DNA from: Flavobacterium salmonis
GTDB taxonomy: Bacteria > Bacteroidota > Bacteroidia > Flavobacteriales > Flavobacteriaceae
DNA: 64,000 nt
Reading direction: 5' to 3'
Assembly: GCF_903819435.1 (NCBI RefSeq)
Contig: NZ_CAIJDP010000060.1
Coordinates: 542,022-606,021, forward strand
This document shows positions 55,260 to 62,826 of this stretch, piece by piece. The notes beneath the pieces were generated by a model, which was not told the origin of the DNA, made no database searches, and was given only the letters and a program-made list of their open reading frames with translations. The position numbers and the translations under genes are program-made. Positions within the stretch are counted from its first letter, which is position 1. Every line of letters begins with the position of its first letter.

Positions 55260-56603
55260 TTAGTTTTTACGCCCGTTAATTGTTTTAAATAATTCCAAAG
55301 CATTTCCATCTGTCAAAAGAGAAACAAAATGACAAATATGAAGTAAACGCTCATATAAATTACCTTTTTCTAAATGATGCTTTTCCGGCAGCATTTTCAA
55401 AATCAGCTTATCGTAGTTTGAAGCAGTTCCTTCATATTTGTTATTAAAAGCAGTTATAAATTTATCCAGCAAAGTCTGAATGATTTGATAGCCTACAATC
55501 TCTTTCTCGATAACTTCACGGCTTTGATAGATTTTATCAACACTCAATTTGATAATATCATTCATCTGTGCTTTGTATTTGCTTTTATCTGTTAAGGCAA
55601 AAGGAAAATTCCCGGCCAGAATTGCTTCTTCATTTTCAATAAAAACATCTACAGCATCATTAATCAAAGCGCCAATAGCCAAAGCTCGCAGATAACTGAT
55701 TCGATCTTCTTTGGTTTCTAATAATTTATATTTAGTAACACCAATGTTATCTTTTACCAGTTTAATCAAATATTCTAAAGCATAATCTTCAGAAACTAAA
55801 CCCAGATTTATTCCGTCTTCAAAATCGATAATCGTGTAGCAGATATCATCTGCAGCTTCAACCAGATATGCCAAAGGATGTCTTTCAAAACCAATGTCTT
55901 CTTCTTCCTTATTGGCGATCATCCCCATATCTTCAGCAACTTCCTGAAAGAATAATTTATCTGACTGAAAGAAACCATATTTTTTATCTGCTATATTGCT
56001 GGTTGGTTTTTTTGGCAGACTTTCTTTAGGATATTTCATAAAAGCGCCTAAAGTTGCATACGAAATTCTAAGTCCGCCCTCAATTCCCGGACGGCTTGCC
56101 GTAAGTACTGAAAACCCATTGGCATTTCCTTCAAAATCAATAAGATCCTGCCACTGTTTAGCCGTTAATTTATCCTTGTATTTTAATCCGTTTCCGATAG
56201 AAAAGTATTCTCCAATCGCTTTTTCACCAGAATGTCCAAAAGGAGGATTCCCTATATCATGTGCCAACGAAGCAGCAGCTACAATAGCTCCGAAATCGTT
56301 CATATGATAACCGTGAACTTCTTTTAGATAAGGATATTTTTCGATTATTTTTTTCCCAACCAGGCGTCCCAACGAACGCCCTACAACCGAAACCTCTAAA
56401 CTATGGGTTAATCTGGTATGTACAAAATCTGTTTTAGAAAGCGGAATCACCTGAGTCTTATCCTGCAAAGATCGAAATGCAGCCGAAAATATGATTCGGT
56501 CATAATCAACTTCAAAACCTAATCGTGTGTCATCTTGTTCTACACGTAATCTTTTGGTAGTATCGCCTTGGCGTTTTAGTGATAAAAGTTGTTCCCAGTT
56601 CAT
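55260..56603 (-). CDS. dgt: Deoxyguanosinetriphosphate triphosphohydrolase (dGTPase)
   Basis: HD-domain hydrolase that cleaves dGTP to deoxyguanosine and triphosphate. 447 residues. Metal ligands in THSLEVSVVGRSLG (His), SLAHDIGNPPFGHSGEKAI (HD) and YLVEAADDICYTIIDFEDGI (Asp). The N-terminal TKRLRVEQDDTRLGFEVDYD and RSLQDKTQVIPLSKTDFVHT are conserved. Soluble, cytoplasmic; controls nucleotide pools and may limit phage. Its likely promoter shares a 23-base block with that of the next gene upstream. Confidence 0.93.
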   Translation of the reverse strand: MNWEQLLSLKRQGDTTKRLRVEQDDTRLGFEVDYDRIIFSAAFRSLQDKTQVIPLSKTDFVHTRLTHSLEVSVVGRSLGRLVGKKIIEKYPYLKEVHGYHMNDFGAIVAAASLAHDIGNPPFGHSGEKAIGEYFSIGNGLKYKDKLTAKQWQDLIDFEGNANGFSVLTASRPGIEGGLRISYATLGAFMKYPKESLPKKPTSNIADKKYGFFQSDKLFFQEVAEDMGMIANKEEEDIGFERHPLAYLVEAADDICYTIIDFEDGINLGLVSEDYALEYLIKLVKDNIGVTKYKLLETKEDRISYLRALAIGALINDAVDVFIENEEAILAGNFPFALTDKSKYKAQMNDIIKLSVDKIYQSREVIEKEIVGYQIIQTLLDKFITAFNNKYEGTASNYDKLILKMLPEKHHLEKGNLYERLLHICHFVSLLTDGNALELFKTINGRKN

Positions 56604-56652
56604 TATGATATTAGATTGTCGATTAACGATTTTAGATTTTAGGATTTAGAAG

Positions 56653-56675
56653 AACCAAAAATACATTTTATTTTA
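56653..56675 (-). promoter_or_regulatory. Likely dgt promoter block
   Basis: On the minus strand it contains TATTTTTG (56656-56663), 53 bases before the dgt start. The 23-base block is identical to 57167-57189 in front of the RDD gene. Confidence 0.4.
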
Positions 56676-57149
56676 GGCCTTTTCTAAAGCTATTAATTCA
56701 AGATGTTCTTTTATTTGTTCCTCAAATTTAGATTTTACAACAACAAGAGTTCCGGAATTTTTATCATGCAGACCCAAAGCACGTCCTCTTAAAAAACTCA
56801 ATGCTTCAAAAGGAAAAATACGCAATAAAGTTCGTGTCAGGATGTTCATAACATCTGGTTTAGAACCATCCTCCATGACAACAATTGTTTTCGTAAAATA
56901 TTTGGCAGGAGACCGGGAAAGAAATGTTTCTGTCATTCCGTAATACACAAAACTAATAAGACTCCAAAACATATAACGCTCAATCATATCTAATGAATCT
57001 ATTTGTTTTGCAATCTGCGAAAGATTTAGACAAGTTATGATCAATCTAACGATAATAAGCTTTATTACACCATCTATAATAAAGTTTAAAAATCGCTTTT
57101 GTTTTGATGCTAATAAATAATTTGAGATTTCAAAACTCTCCTTCTTCAT
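56673..57149 (-). CDS. RDD-family membrane protein
   Basis: 158 residues with hydrophobic segments at about 20-43 and 65-82. The first contains FLNFIIDGVIKLIIVRLIIT, the F/R..D pattern near the membrane start that names the RDD family. The cytoplasmic C-terminal half has RTLLRIFPFEALSFLRGRAL and GLHDKNSGTLVVVK, also typical. Some RDD proteins are sodium/proton antiporters, but no function can be assigned here. Confidence 0.82.
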   Translation of the reverse strand: MKKESFEISNYLLASKQKRFLNFIIDGVIKLIIVRLIITCLNLSQIAKQIDSLDMIERYMFWSLISFVYYGMTETFLSRSPAKYFTKTIVVMEDGSKPDVMNILTRTLLRIFPFEALSFLRGRALGLHDKNSGTLVVVKSKFEEQIKEHLELIALEKA

Positions 57150-57166
57150 TTTCTCTCTGATTTAAA

Positions 57167-57189
57167 AACCAAAAATACATTTTATTTTA
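57167..57189 (-). promoter_or_regulatory. Likely promoter block of the RDD gene
   Basis: TATTTTTG on the minus strand (57170-57177), 21 bases before the start. Identical 23-base block to 56653-56675. Confidence 0.4.
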
Positions 57190-57203
57190 CGATTTTATAA
57201 TGA

Positions 57204-57665
57204 TTAAAACTCAAGTGCCGTACTATGTTTAATTTCTCCCATCACAAAAATACTATTCGTATTTCCTATGTTTTCAATAGTTGACAATTTATTCATCACA
57301 AAATCCTGATAACTAGCCATATCCTTTACTAATATTTTCAGCATAAAATCATAATCTCCGGCGATATTATAACATTCTATAATTTCCGGAAGTGCAACAA
57401 TATCTTTCACAAAATTGCTTCCTACATTTTTTGCATGCTCTTTCAGGCGAACGTTGCAGAAAACTGTCATCCCCCGGTTCATTTTTTTCTTATCCAGTAA
57501 AGCCACATATTTCGTGATATAACCATCACGTTCTAACCTTTTTATTCGTTCATAAACTGGTGTTACTGTCAAAAATAATTTACTGGCGAGATCTTTTGTG
57601 TTAATATTTGAGTTCTCCTGAAGGTGTTTCAGAATAAGCAAATCTGTTTTATCCAGGTTTTCCAT
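57204..57665 (-). CDS. Lrp/AsnC-family transcriptional regulator
   Basis: 153 residues. N-terminal winged HTH (DLLILKHLQENSNINTKDLA, SKLFLTVTPVYERIKRLERD) and C-terminal RAM ligand-binding domain (EIIECYNIAGDYDFMLKILV, NTNSIFVMGEIKH). It is divergent from metE across a 157-base region. That position suggests it controls methionine synthesis in response to an amino acid; this is inference. A TATATTTG element on the minus strand (57772-57779) could be its -7. Confidence 0.9.
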   Translation of the reverse strand: MENLDKTDLLILKHLQENSNINTKDLASKLFLTVTPVYERIKRLERDGYITKYVALLDKKKMNRGMTVFCNVRLKEHAKNVGSNFVKDIVALPEIIECYNIAGDYDFMLKILVKDMASYQDFVMNKLSTIENIGNTNSIFVMGEIKHSTALEF

Positions 57666-57789
57666 AGTTTTTTTTACGGCTAAAAGTTCATTTTAAAGAA
57701 ACCAACAGTAATTTAAACTGTAAAAAGCAATTTTAAAAGTCTATTTTACTGAAATATACTACAAATATAAGTTATAAAATCTAATACAA

Positions 57790-57797
57790 TAAATTTG
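57790..57797 (+). promoter_or_regulatory. Possible -7 element for metE
   Basis: TAAATTTG, 25 bases before the metE ATG. No SAM riboswitch-like structure was recognised in the 157-base region to the divergent Lrp gene. Confidence 0.4.
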
Positions 57798-57822
57798 TAC
57801 AGTAAAAAAAGCTGAAATAGAA

Positions 57823-60141
57823 ATGAAAACAAATAACTTAGGTTACCCTCGAATTGGAAGTAAAAGAGAACTGAAAAAAGCCTCTGAATTGTATTGGGCA
57901 GAAAAAATTTCGGCTGACGAACTGATGGATGCCGGAAAAGAAATCCGTCTTAAAAACTGGAAATTACAATCGGATGCAGGAGTTGATCTGATTCCGTCTA
58001 ATGATTTTTCTTTTTACGATCAGGTCCTGGATTTAACTTTGACAGTTGGCGCCATTCCGGAACGTTACTATGAATTCGCCAAATCAAATTCATCACTTGA
58101 TTTGTATTTTGCAATGGCGAGAGGAGCGCAAAAAGAAGGACAGGATGTTGTGGCGATGGAAATGACAAAATGGTTCGATACCAATTACCATTATATCGTT
58201 CCTGAATTTACAAAAAACCAAAAATTCGAATTGTTTTCAGAAAAAATAAGCAATGAATTCAAAGAAGCAAATGCTATCGGAATTAAAACAAAACCTGTTT
58301 TAATCGGGCCTGTTTCTTATTTGTTATTAGGAAAAGAAAAAGAAGAAGGTTTTAACCGAATTGATCTTCTGGATAATTTACTTCCGGTTTATTTTGAAAT
58401 CCTGGAGAAATTACAATCAGAAAATGCTGAATATATTCAATTCGACGAGCCTTTTTTAGCTTTAAATTTAACGGATAAAGACAGAAATGCTTTCACAAAA
58501 ACGTATAACGAAATCAACAAACGTTTTCCAAAACTTAAAGTTATTTTAGCGAATTATTTCGACTGTTTCGGAGAGAATTTAGAAACGGCTTTAGCTTTGC
58601 CTGTTGATACTTTCCATTTGGATTTAGTTCGTTGTCCATCTCAGTTAGATGATATTTTAGAATCCGGAAAACTGGCTTCAAACGTAAACTTGTCTTTGGG
58701 AGTTGTTGACGGAAGAAATATCTGGAAAAATGATTTCACAAAATCGTTAGAATTAATCCAAAAAGCAACGGCTGTATTGGGAGAAAACAGGATTTTAGTT
58801 GCTCCATCCTGCTCTTTAATTCACAGTCCTTGCGATTTGGACTTAGAAACAAACAATCAGACATTAACTCCGGAAATCAAGCAATGGCTGGCTTTCGCAA
58901 AGCAAAAAATCAACGAAATTGTATTATTGAAACAATTCGCTTCAAAAGAAACAGATGTTAAGTTTTCAGCTGATTACGAAAGAAATGTTGTGGCAAACGA
59001 AAACCGTAAAATTTCAAAATTAATTCATAATAATGAAGTAAAAGCCCGTGTTGCCGGAATCACAGCCTCTGATGACAAACGCAAAAGTACTTTTGAAACA
59101 AGAAGAAAAAGCCAGATTGAAGCTTTAAACCTGCCTTTATTTCCAACCACTACCATTGGTTCTTTCCCTCAGACCGCTGAAGTGAGAAGCTGGAGAGCAA
59201 AATTCAAAAAAGGAGAATTAACAACCCAACAATACAACGATTTAATCGAAAAAGAAACTGAAGCTACCATTCGTTTTCAGGAAGAAACCGGCATTGATGT
59301 TTTAGTGCACGGAGAATTCGAACGCAATGATATGGTGGAATATTTCGGAGAGCAATTAGCCGGATTTACGTTTACCAAAAACGGCTGGGTACAAAGTTAC
59401 GGAAGCCGCTGTGTAAAACCTCCCGTCATTTACGGAGACGTCTCAAGACCAAATCCAATGACTGTAAAATGGTCACAATACGCACAATCCCTGACTCCAA
59501 AATGGGTAAAAGGAATGTTGACCGGGCCGGTAACAATTTTGCAATGGTCATTTGTGCGTAACGATCAGCCTCGTTCTGAAACCTGCACACAGATTGCTTT
59601 AGCGATTCGTGATGAAGTTGTAGACTTGGAAAAAGCCGGAATCAAAATCATTCAAATTGACGAACCTGCCATTCGCGAAGGTTTGCCTTTACGAAAAGAA
59701 GAATGGGCAACCTATTTAGACTGGGCTGTAAAAGCATTTAGAATTTCTGCTTCCGGTGTAAATGATGATACGCAAATTCACACACACATGTGTTACAGCG
59801 AATTTAACGACATCATTCAAAACATTGCCGATATGGATGCAGACGTAATTACCATCGAATGCTCACGTTCTCAAATGGAACTTTTAGATGCTTTCGCCAA
59901 CTTTAAATATCCAAACGAAATTGGACCGGGAGTTTATGATATTCACTCGCCACGCGTTCCTTCAAGTACCGAAATGGTTCGTTTACTTGAAAAAGCTTCA
60001 GCAGTTATTCCTGTAGATCAGTTATGGGTAAATCCTGATTGCGGTCTTAAAACACGCCACTGGGATGAAACCAAAAAAGCACTGATCGAAATGGTTGCTG
60101 CCGCTCAGAAAATGAGAGCAGCCGTAGAAACAGCAGTTTAA
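57823..60141 (+). CDS. metE: Cobalamin-independent methionine synthase
   Basis: Transfers a methyl group from 5-methyltetrahydropteroyl-tri-L-glutamate to homocysteine, the last step of methionine synthesis. 772 residues, full two-barrel length. N-terminal barrel begins TNNLGYPRIGSKRELKKASE. C-terminal barrel has LFPTTTIGSFPQTAEVRSWR, VHGEFERNDMVEYFGEQLAG, KGMLTGPVTILQWSFVR, the zinc-site HTHMCYSEF (His, Cys), and VNPDCGLKTRHWDE (last Cys ligand). Divergent from an Lrp-type regulator. Confidence 0.96.
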   Translation: MKTNNLGYPRIGSKRELKKASELYWAEKISADELMDAGKEIRLKNWKLQSDAGVDLIPSNDFSFYDQVLDLTLTVGAIPERYYEFAKSNSSLDLYFAMARGAQKEGQDVVAMEMTKWFDTNYHYIVPEFTKNQKFELFSEKISNEFKEANAIGIKTKPVLIGPVSYLLLGKEKEEGFNRIDLLDNLLPVYFEILEKLQSENAEYIQFDEPFLALNLTDKDRNAFTKTYNEINKRFPKLKVILANYFDCFGENLETALALPVDTFHLDLVRCPSQLDDILESGKLASNVNLSLGVVDGRNIWKNDFTKSLELIQKATAVLGENRILVAPSCSLIHSPCDLDLETNNQTLTPEIKQWLAFAKQKINEIVLLKQFASKETDVKFSADYERNVVANENRKISKLIHNNEVKARVAGITASDDKRKSTFETRRKSQIEALNLPLFPTTTIGSFPQTAEVRSWRAKFKKGELTTQQYNDLIEKETEATIRFQEETGIDVLVHGEFERNDMVEYFGEQLAGFTFTKNGWVQSYGSRCVKPPVIYGDVSRPNPMTVKWSQYAQSLTPKWVKGMLTGPVTILQWSFVRNDQPRSETCTQIALAIRDEVVDLEKAGIKIIQIDEPAIREGLPLRKEEWATYLDWAVKAFRISASGVNDDTQIHTHMCYSEFNDIIQNIADMDADVITIECSRSQMELLDAFANFKYPNEIGPGVYDIHSPRVPSSTEMVRLLEKASAVIPVDQLWVNPDCGLKTRHWDETKKALIEMVAAAQKMRAAVETAV

Positions 60142-60175
60142 TTAATATTTTTTTTAGATAATTCTTGTTTTTAGT

Positions 60176-60242
60176 GCCAACTGGTGAAGTCGGACTCTTG
60201 TAGTTATGATTCGTTTCGTCTTCACTTTGTTGGCTTTTTTTT
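60176..60242 (+). terminator. Long two-part terminator after metE
   Basis: Outer stem GCCAAC / GTTGGC (60176-60181 and 60229-60234), second stem TGAAG / CTTCA, large apical loop, and eight T residues. Confidence 0.7.
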
Positions 60243-60303
60243 GAAGCAGAATGTTACATTTTTATAATACCTGCCCGTTATCCACAGCAAAAGTATAATG
60301 ATT

Positions 60304-60520
60304 ATGATGGACGCTGATAAGCAATCATTGAAGTAATCCTGAATATCCGTTACAATCTGCTCATGCAGAACACCCTTTTACAGGAACCGGCAAATCTGAA
60401 CAACTAAAACACCAACTCTCCGGACTTTGGTCCAGAAGAATAAACAAAGAACACAGAATCGTATATGAAGTAACCAGTGACACGGTTATTATTCACTCCG
60501 TATATGGTCATTATTTATAA
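60304..60520 (+). pseudogene. Remnant of a Txe/YoeB-type toxin gene
   Basis: The stretch from 60362 to the TAA at 60518-60520 encodes [20 protein letters not shown] followed by [14 protein letters not shown] and ending HSVYGHYL. This is the highly conserved C-terminal half of Txe/YoeB mRNA-interferase toxins, including the basic and terminal HY residues. Upstream the frame is broken: a short piece [10 protein letters not shown] is in another frame and stops at 60334-60336, and the C-terminal frame is closed by TGA at 60329. No antitoxin gene precedes it. It is a decayed toxin-antitoxin locus, not a working one. Confidence 0.75.
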
Positions 60521-60525
60521 AAGAC

Positions 60526-60553
60526 AAAACCTCGCAAATTACGAGGTTTTTGT
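60526..60553 (+). terminator. Terminator after the toxin remnant
   Basis: Stem AAAACCTCG / CGAGGTTTT (60526-60534 and 60542-60550) followed by TTG and a T-rich tail, 5 bases after the remnant's stop codon. Confidence 0.75.
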
Positions 60554-60659
60554 TGTTTTGACTTGTTTTGCTTGCCCAACTTTATGAGCACGAGCCTGAG
60601 GCATCGCGCTAGCCTTTGAACTTATCTCTGCTCGGACCAGCCTTTAGATTTGTGAAATA

Positions 60660-61768
60660 AAACATTCGTAAATTTAAATTAACAACCAAACTGACAAAGT
60701 ACACCATTCGCGCCGCAAAGTTTTTAGACTTATCCCCCGATTAGGACTTTGTCAGTTTATATTGAATAAGCATCAAATAGTAATTCAGGTTTTAAGACCT
60801 AATATCAAGGTTATGAGTGTATTCAATAATTTGGTTGCTAATCCTTAAAAACTTTTCTTATGAACAAATTTAAACATTTTGTTGGCATTGATGTGTCGAA
60901 AGAATACTTTGATGCAGTGGTTATTTTAGAAGGGGCTAAAGAAAAATCTATTCATAACCAGTTTGCAAATGATTACAAAGGAATCAAGTTACTTTGTAAA
61001 TGGCTTAAGGAACACGGTTCAACCAGTGAGAATACGCTTGTTTGTCTGGAACATACTGGAATGTATGGCAAGTTAATTATCAAATATTTAATTGGATTTA
61101 ATTTCTCACTTTGGGTTGAAATGTCTTTAAAAATTATTCGTAGTATTGGCGTTCAACGAGGTAAGAATGACAAAGTAGATGCTGAAAGAATCGCTTATTA
61201 TGCAAAGAAAAATCAACAAGAAGCAGTCATCTTCAAAATGCCAAGAAAAGAAGCCGATAAGATTAGAAATTTATTGTCATTGCGTGAAAAATTGGTTACC
61301 ACAAAAGCATCATTATCACGCAACGCTAAGGAATTAAAATCTTTTGATTTAGAAGTGGCTAAACTTTCTGAAAAACTTCAAAAAAACACCATTAAAGGAA
61401 TTACTTTAGATTTAAAAAATATTGAAAACCAATTAAATGAAATTATAGTTCAGGATGAAAATCTTACTCGTATTTATGAACTGGTAACTTCTGTAATAGG
61501 AATTGGGAAAGTAACCGCCTTGTTTTTAATTTGTTTTACAAACGAGTTTTCGATGTATTCAAATCCACGCCAATTGGCTTGCTATGCTGGAGTTGTACCT
61601 TTTGAACACACTTCTGGAAAAAGTGTTCGTTTAAAACCCAAAGTACATTATATGGCAAACAAAAAACTAAAAAAACAATTACACATGTGCGCCTTATCAG
61701 CAATTACAAGCGATCCAGAATTAAAGCACTATTATAAAAGAAAAGTAGAAGAAGGAAAAAACAAAATG
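60660..61768 (+). mobile_element. IS110-family insertion sequence, 3'-truncated (boundaries approximate)
   Basis: It consists of a ~200-300 base non-coding left part with strong secondary structure and an IS110-type transposase gene whose coding similarity appears to stop at codon 303 (61766-61768). The left end cannot be placed exactly because IS110 elements mostly lack terminal inverted repeats. Sequence between 60553 and 60660 is unassigned and may belong to the element. Confidence 0.6.
60688..60828 (+). ncRNA. Candidate bridge RNA region of the IS110 element
   Basis: Two consecutive large stem-loops directly upstream of the transposase. Stem 1: AAACTGACAAAGT / ACTTTGTCAGTTT (60688-60700 and 60746-60758, perfect 13 bases, 45-base loop). 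Stem 2: TATTGAATA / TATTCAATA (60760-60768 and 60820-60828, perfect 9 bases, 51-base loop with an inner AGGT/ACCT hairpin). IS110 elements are known to encode a bridge RNA with target- and donor-binding loops in this position. Assignment is by position and shape only. Confidence 0.45.
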
Positions 61769-61792
61769 TATGAAAGAAGAGAGATAGCTTAA
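60860..61792 (+). CDS. IS110-family transposase, C-terminus altered or truncated
   Basis: 310-residue recombinase with a RuvC-like DEDD domain: D11 (HFVGIDVSKEYFD), E64 (LVCLEHTGMYG), D104 and D107 (GKNDKVDAERIAYYA). The C-terminal Tnp domain has LACYAGVVPFEHTSGKSVRL with the expected nucleophile S252 and KKLKKQLHMCALSAI. Relatives continue after EEGKNKM with about 25-30 residues, usually an NAVRNK-like helix. Here the frame instead reads YERREIA and stops. The active sites are intact, but the missing tail makes activity doubtful. Confidence 0.85.
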   Translation: MNKFKHFVGIDVSKEYFDAVVILEGAKEKSIHNQFANDYKGIKLLCKWLKEHGSTSENTLVCLEHTGMYGKLIIKYLIGFNFSLWVEMSLKIIRSIGVQRGKNDKVDAERIAYYAKKNQQEAVIFKMPRKEADKIRNLLSLREKLVTTKASLSRNAKELKSFDLEVAKLSEKLQKNTIKGITLDLKNIENQLNEIIVQDENLTRIYELVTSVIGIGKVTALFLICFTNEFSMYSNPRQLACYAGVVPFEHTSGKSVRLKPKVHYMANKKLKKQLHMCALSAITSDPELKHYYKRKVEEGKNKMYERREIA

Positions 61793-61987
61793 AGTTCGTC
61801 TAATTTATAATTGTTCTTTTGAAAGGAAAGAGATTAATATTCTCTTCCCCTTCGCAAGACTTATTGCTTTTCGTTAGCAAAATTTATTGAAAAATTCGCA
61901 AAAAAAAAGATTTAAATTTTATAGTTTTTTATTTGCTTAAATCATAGTAATCGGGAGCGGGGATTATAAAGCAAAAAAAGCTTATTC

Positions 61988-62024
61988 ATAAAAAAACAAA
62001 AACCACTTCGTAATGAAGTGGTTT
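61988..62024 (-). terminator. Terminator of the RHS-lipoprotein-small peptide operon
   Basis: A perfect 10-base stem AAACCACTTC / GAAGTGGTTT (62000-62009 and 62015-62024) with a T-rich tail on the minus strand (plus 61991-61999 is AAAAAACAA). The gene-free interval 61793-61987 shows nothing else I recognise. Confidence 0.8.
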
Positions 62025-62068
62025 CTTTGTTTTAACCGCGTTGCAAACGCTACGTTTTGTCTTTTAAT

Positions 62069-62197
62069 TTAAGTAGGTACTCCATAATAAGTGTCGCCAT
62101 AATTATAGACAAAGCGGTTTTTCTTCAGCAAAAAACCTAAAGTCAACACAAGAGCAATAACCAAAGCTAACGAAATTATAGTACTATATTTTTTCAT
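62069..62197 (-). CDS. 42-residue single-pass membrane peptide
   Basis: Short frame from ATG at 62197 to TAA at 62069. It begins MKKYSTIISLALVIALVLTL with a hydrophobic helix to about residue 24, then KKNRFVYNYGDTYYGVPT. It starts 37 bases after the stop of the putative immunity lipoprotein and ends shortly before a strong terminator on the same strand, so it is the last gene of that transcript. No family recognised. It could help immunity at the membrane or be a leftover. Confidence 0.5.
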   Translation of the reverse strand: MKKYSTIISLALVIALVLTLGFLLKKNRFVYNYGDTYYGVPT

Positions 62198-62234
62198 AAA
62201 TTTACGTCATCAAAAAAGAAGGTATAAAAGTTTA

Positions 62235-62822
62235 TTAATCCCAATTAACCCTTTCCCAGATTTCTCCTTTAAAAGTTACATATTTTATGATTCCGTATTG
62301 TTTATCCCAATATAATGTTTCAGGGTCATCATCTTTACCGCCATGGAATTTTGGTCTTTTATAAACTAATTCATAAACATTATTGAAATTCTTCTGTGAT
62401 AGTGTCAGAGTCACCAAATCTATAGTTTCTGTATAGCTATTGACATAGAAGCTTGACCTAAGGTAGGAACAAGCATATTTATACTCCTTATTACTATTTG
62501 GGTAGTGATTACTAAACATATTGCTCGAATTCTCATAATAAGTAGGGTTTTTAAAAATATTATTTGTATATCTCAAATCCATAATTTCTTGATTAACACT
62601 TCTAAACCAGTCTCTATCAGTATAAATTCTTTTTGAAATTATAATGCTTGTATCTTTTTTTTGAGTTGATAAACTTTGAAATACCAAACTGTCTTTTACT
62701 TTGTATACATTATACCATTCCAATTCTTCTTTAGTATATTTTATTTTTTTTATAAATAATGAACAAGAATTTAAAGTAAACATAGTTAATAAAATTATAA
62801 AGGAAATTATATAGTTTCTCAT
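62235..62822 (-). CDS. Hypothetical lipoprotein, candidate immunity protein for the RHS toxin
   Basis: 195 residues, no family recognised. Signal MRNYIISFIILLTMFTLNSC gives lipobox C20, so the protein should sit in the periplasm or outer membrane. The mature part is rich in Tyr, Asn and Lys with segments such as ERVNWD at the end. Its ATG is 4 bases after the stop of the RHS gene, so the two are translationally coupled. That is the place and size expected of an immunity protein. Immunity proteins to secreted phospholipase effectors are often lipoproteins, which fits the hydrolase toxin next door. Function inferred from context. Confidence 0.65.
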   Translation of the reverse strand: MRNYIISFIILLTMFTLNSCSLFIKKIKYTKEELEWYNVYKVKDSLVFQSLSTQKKDTSIIISKRIYTDRDWFRSVNQEIMDLRYTNNIFKNPTYYENSSNMFSNHYPNSNKEYKYACSYLRSSFYVNSYTETIDLVTLTLSQKNFNNVYELVYKRPKFHGGKDDDPETLYWDKQYGIIKYVTFKGEIWERVNWD

Positions 62823-62826
62823 GATG

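Noticed and set aside
57666..57822. Possible SAM riboswitch upstream of metE
   Set aside because: The 157-base divergent region is AT-rich with promoter elements for both genes and no conserved multi-helix junction or terminator before the metE start.
60304..60520. A functional toxin-antitoxin system
   Set aside because: The toxin frame is interrupted and no antitoxin gene precedes it, so only a remnant is claimed.
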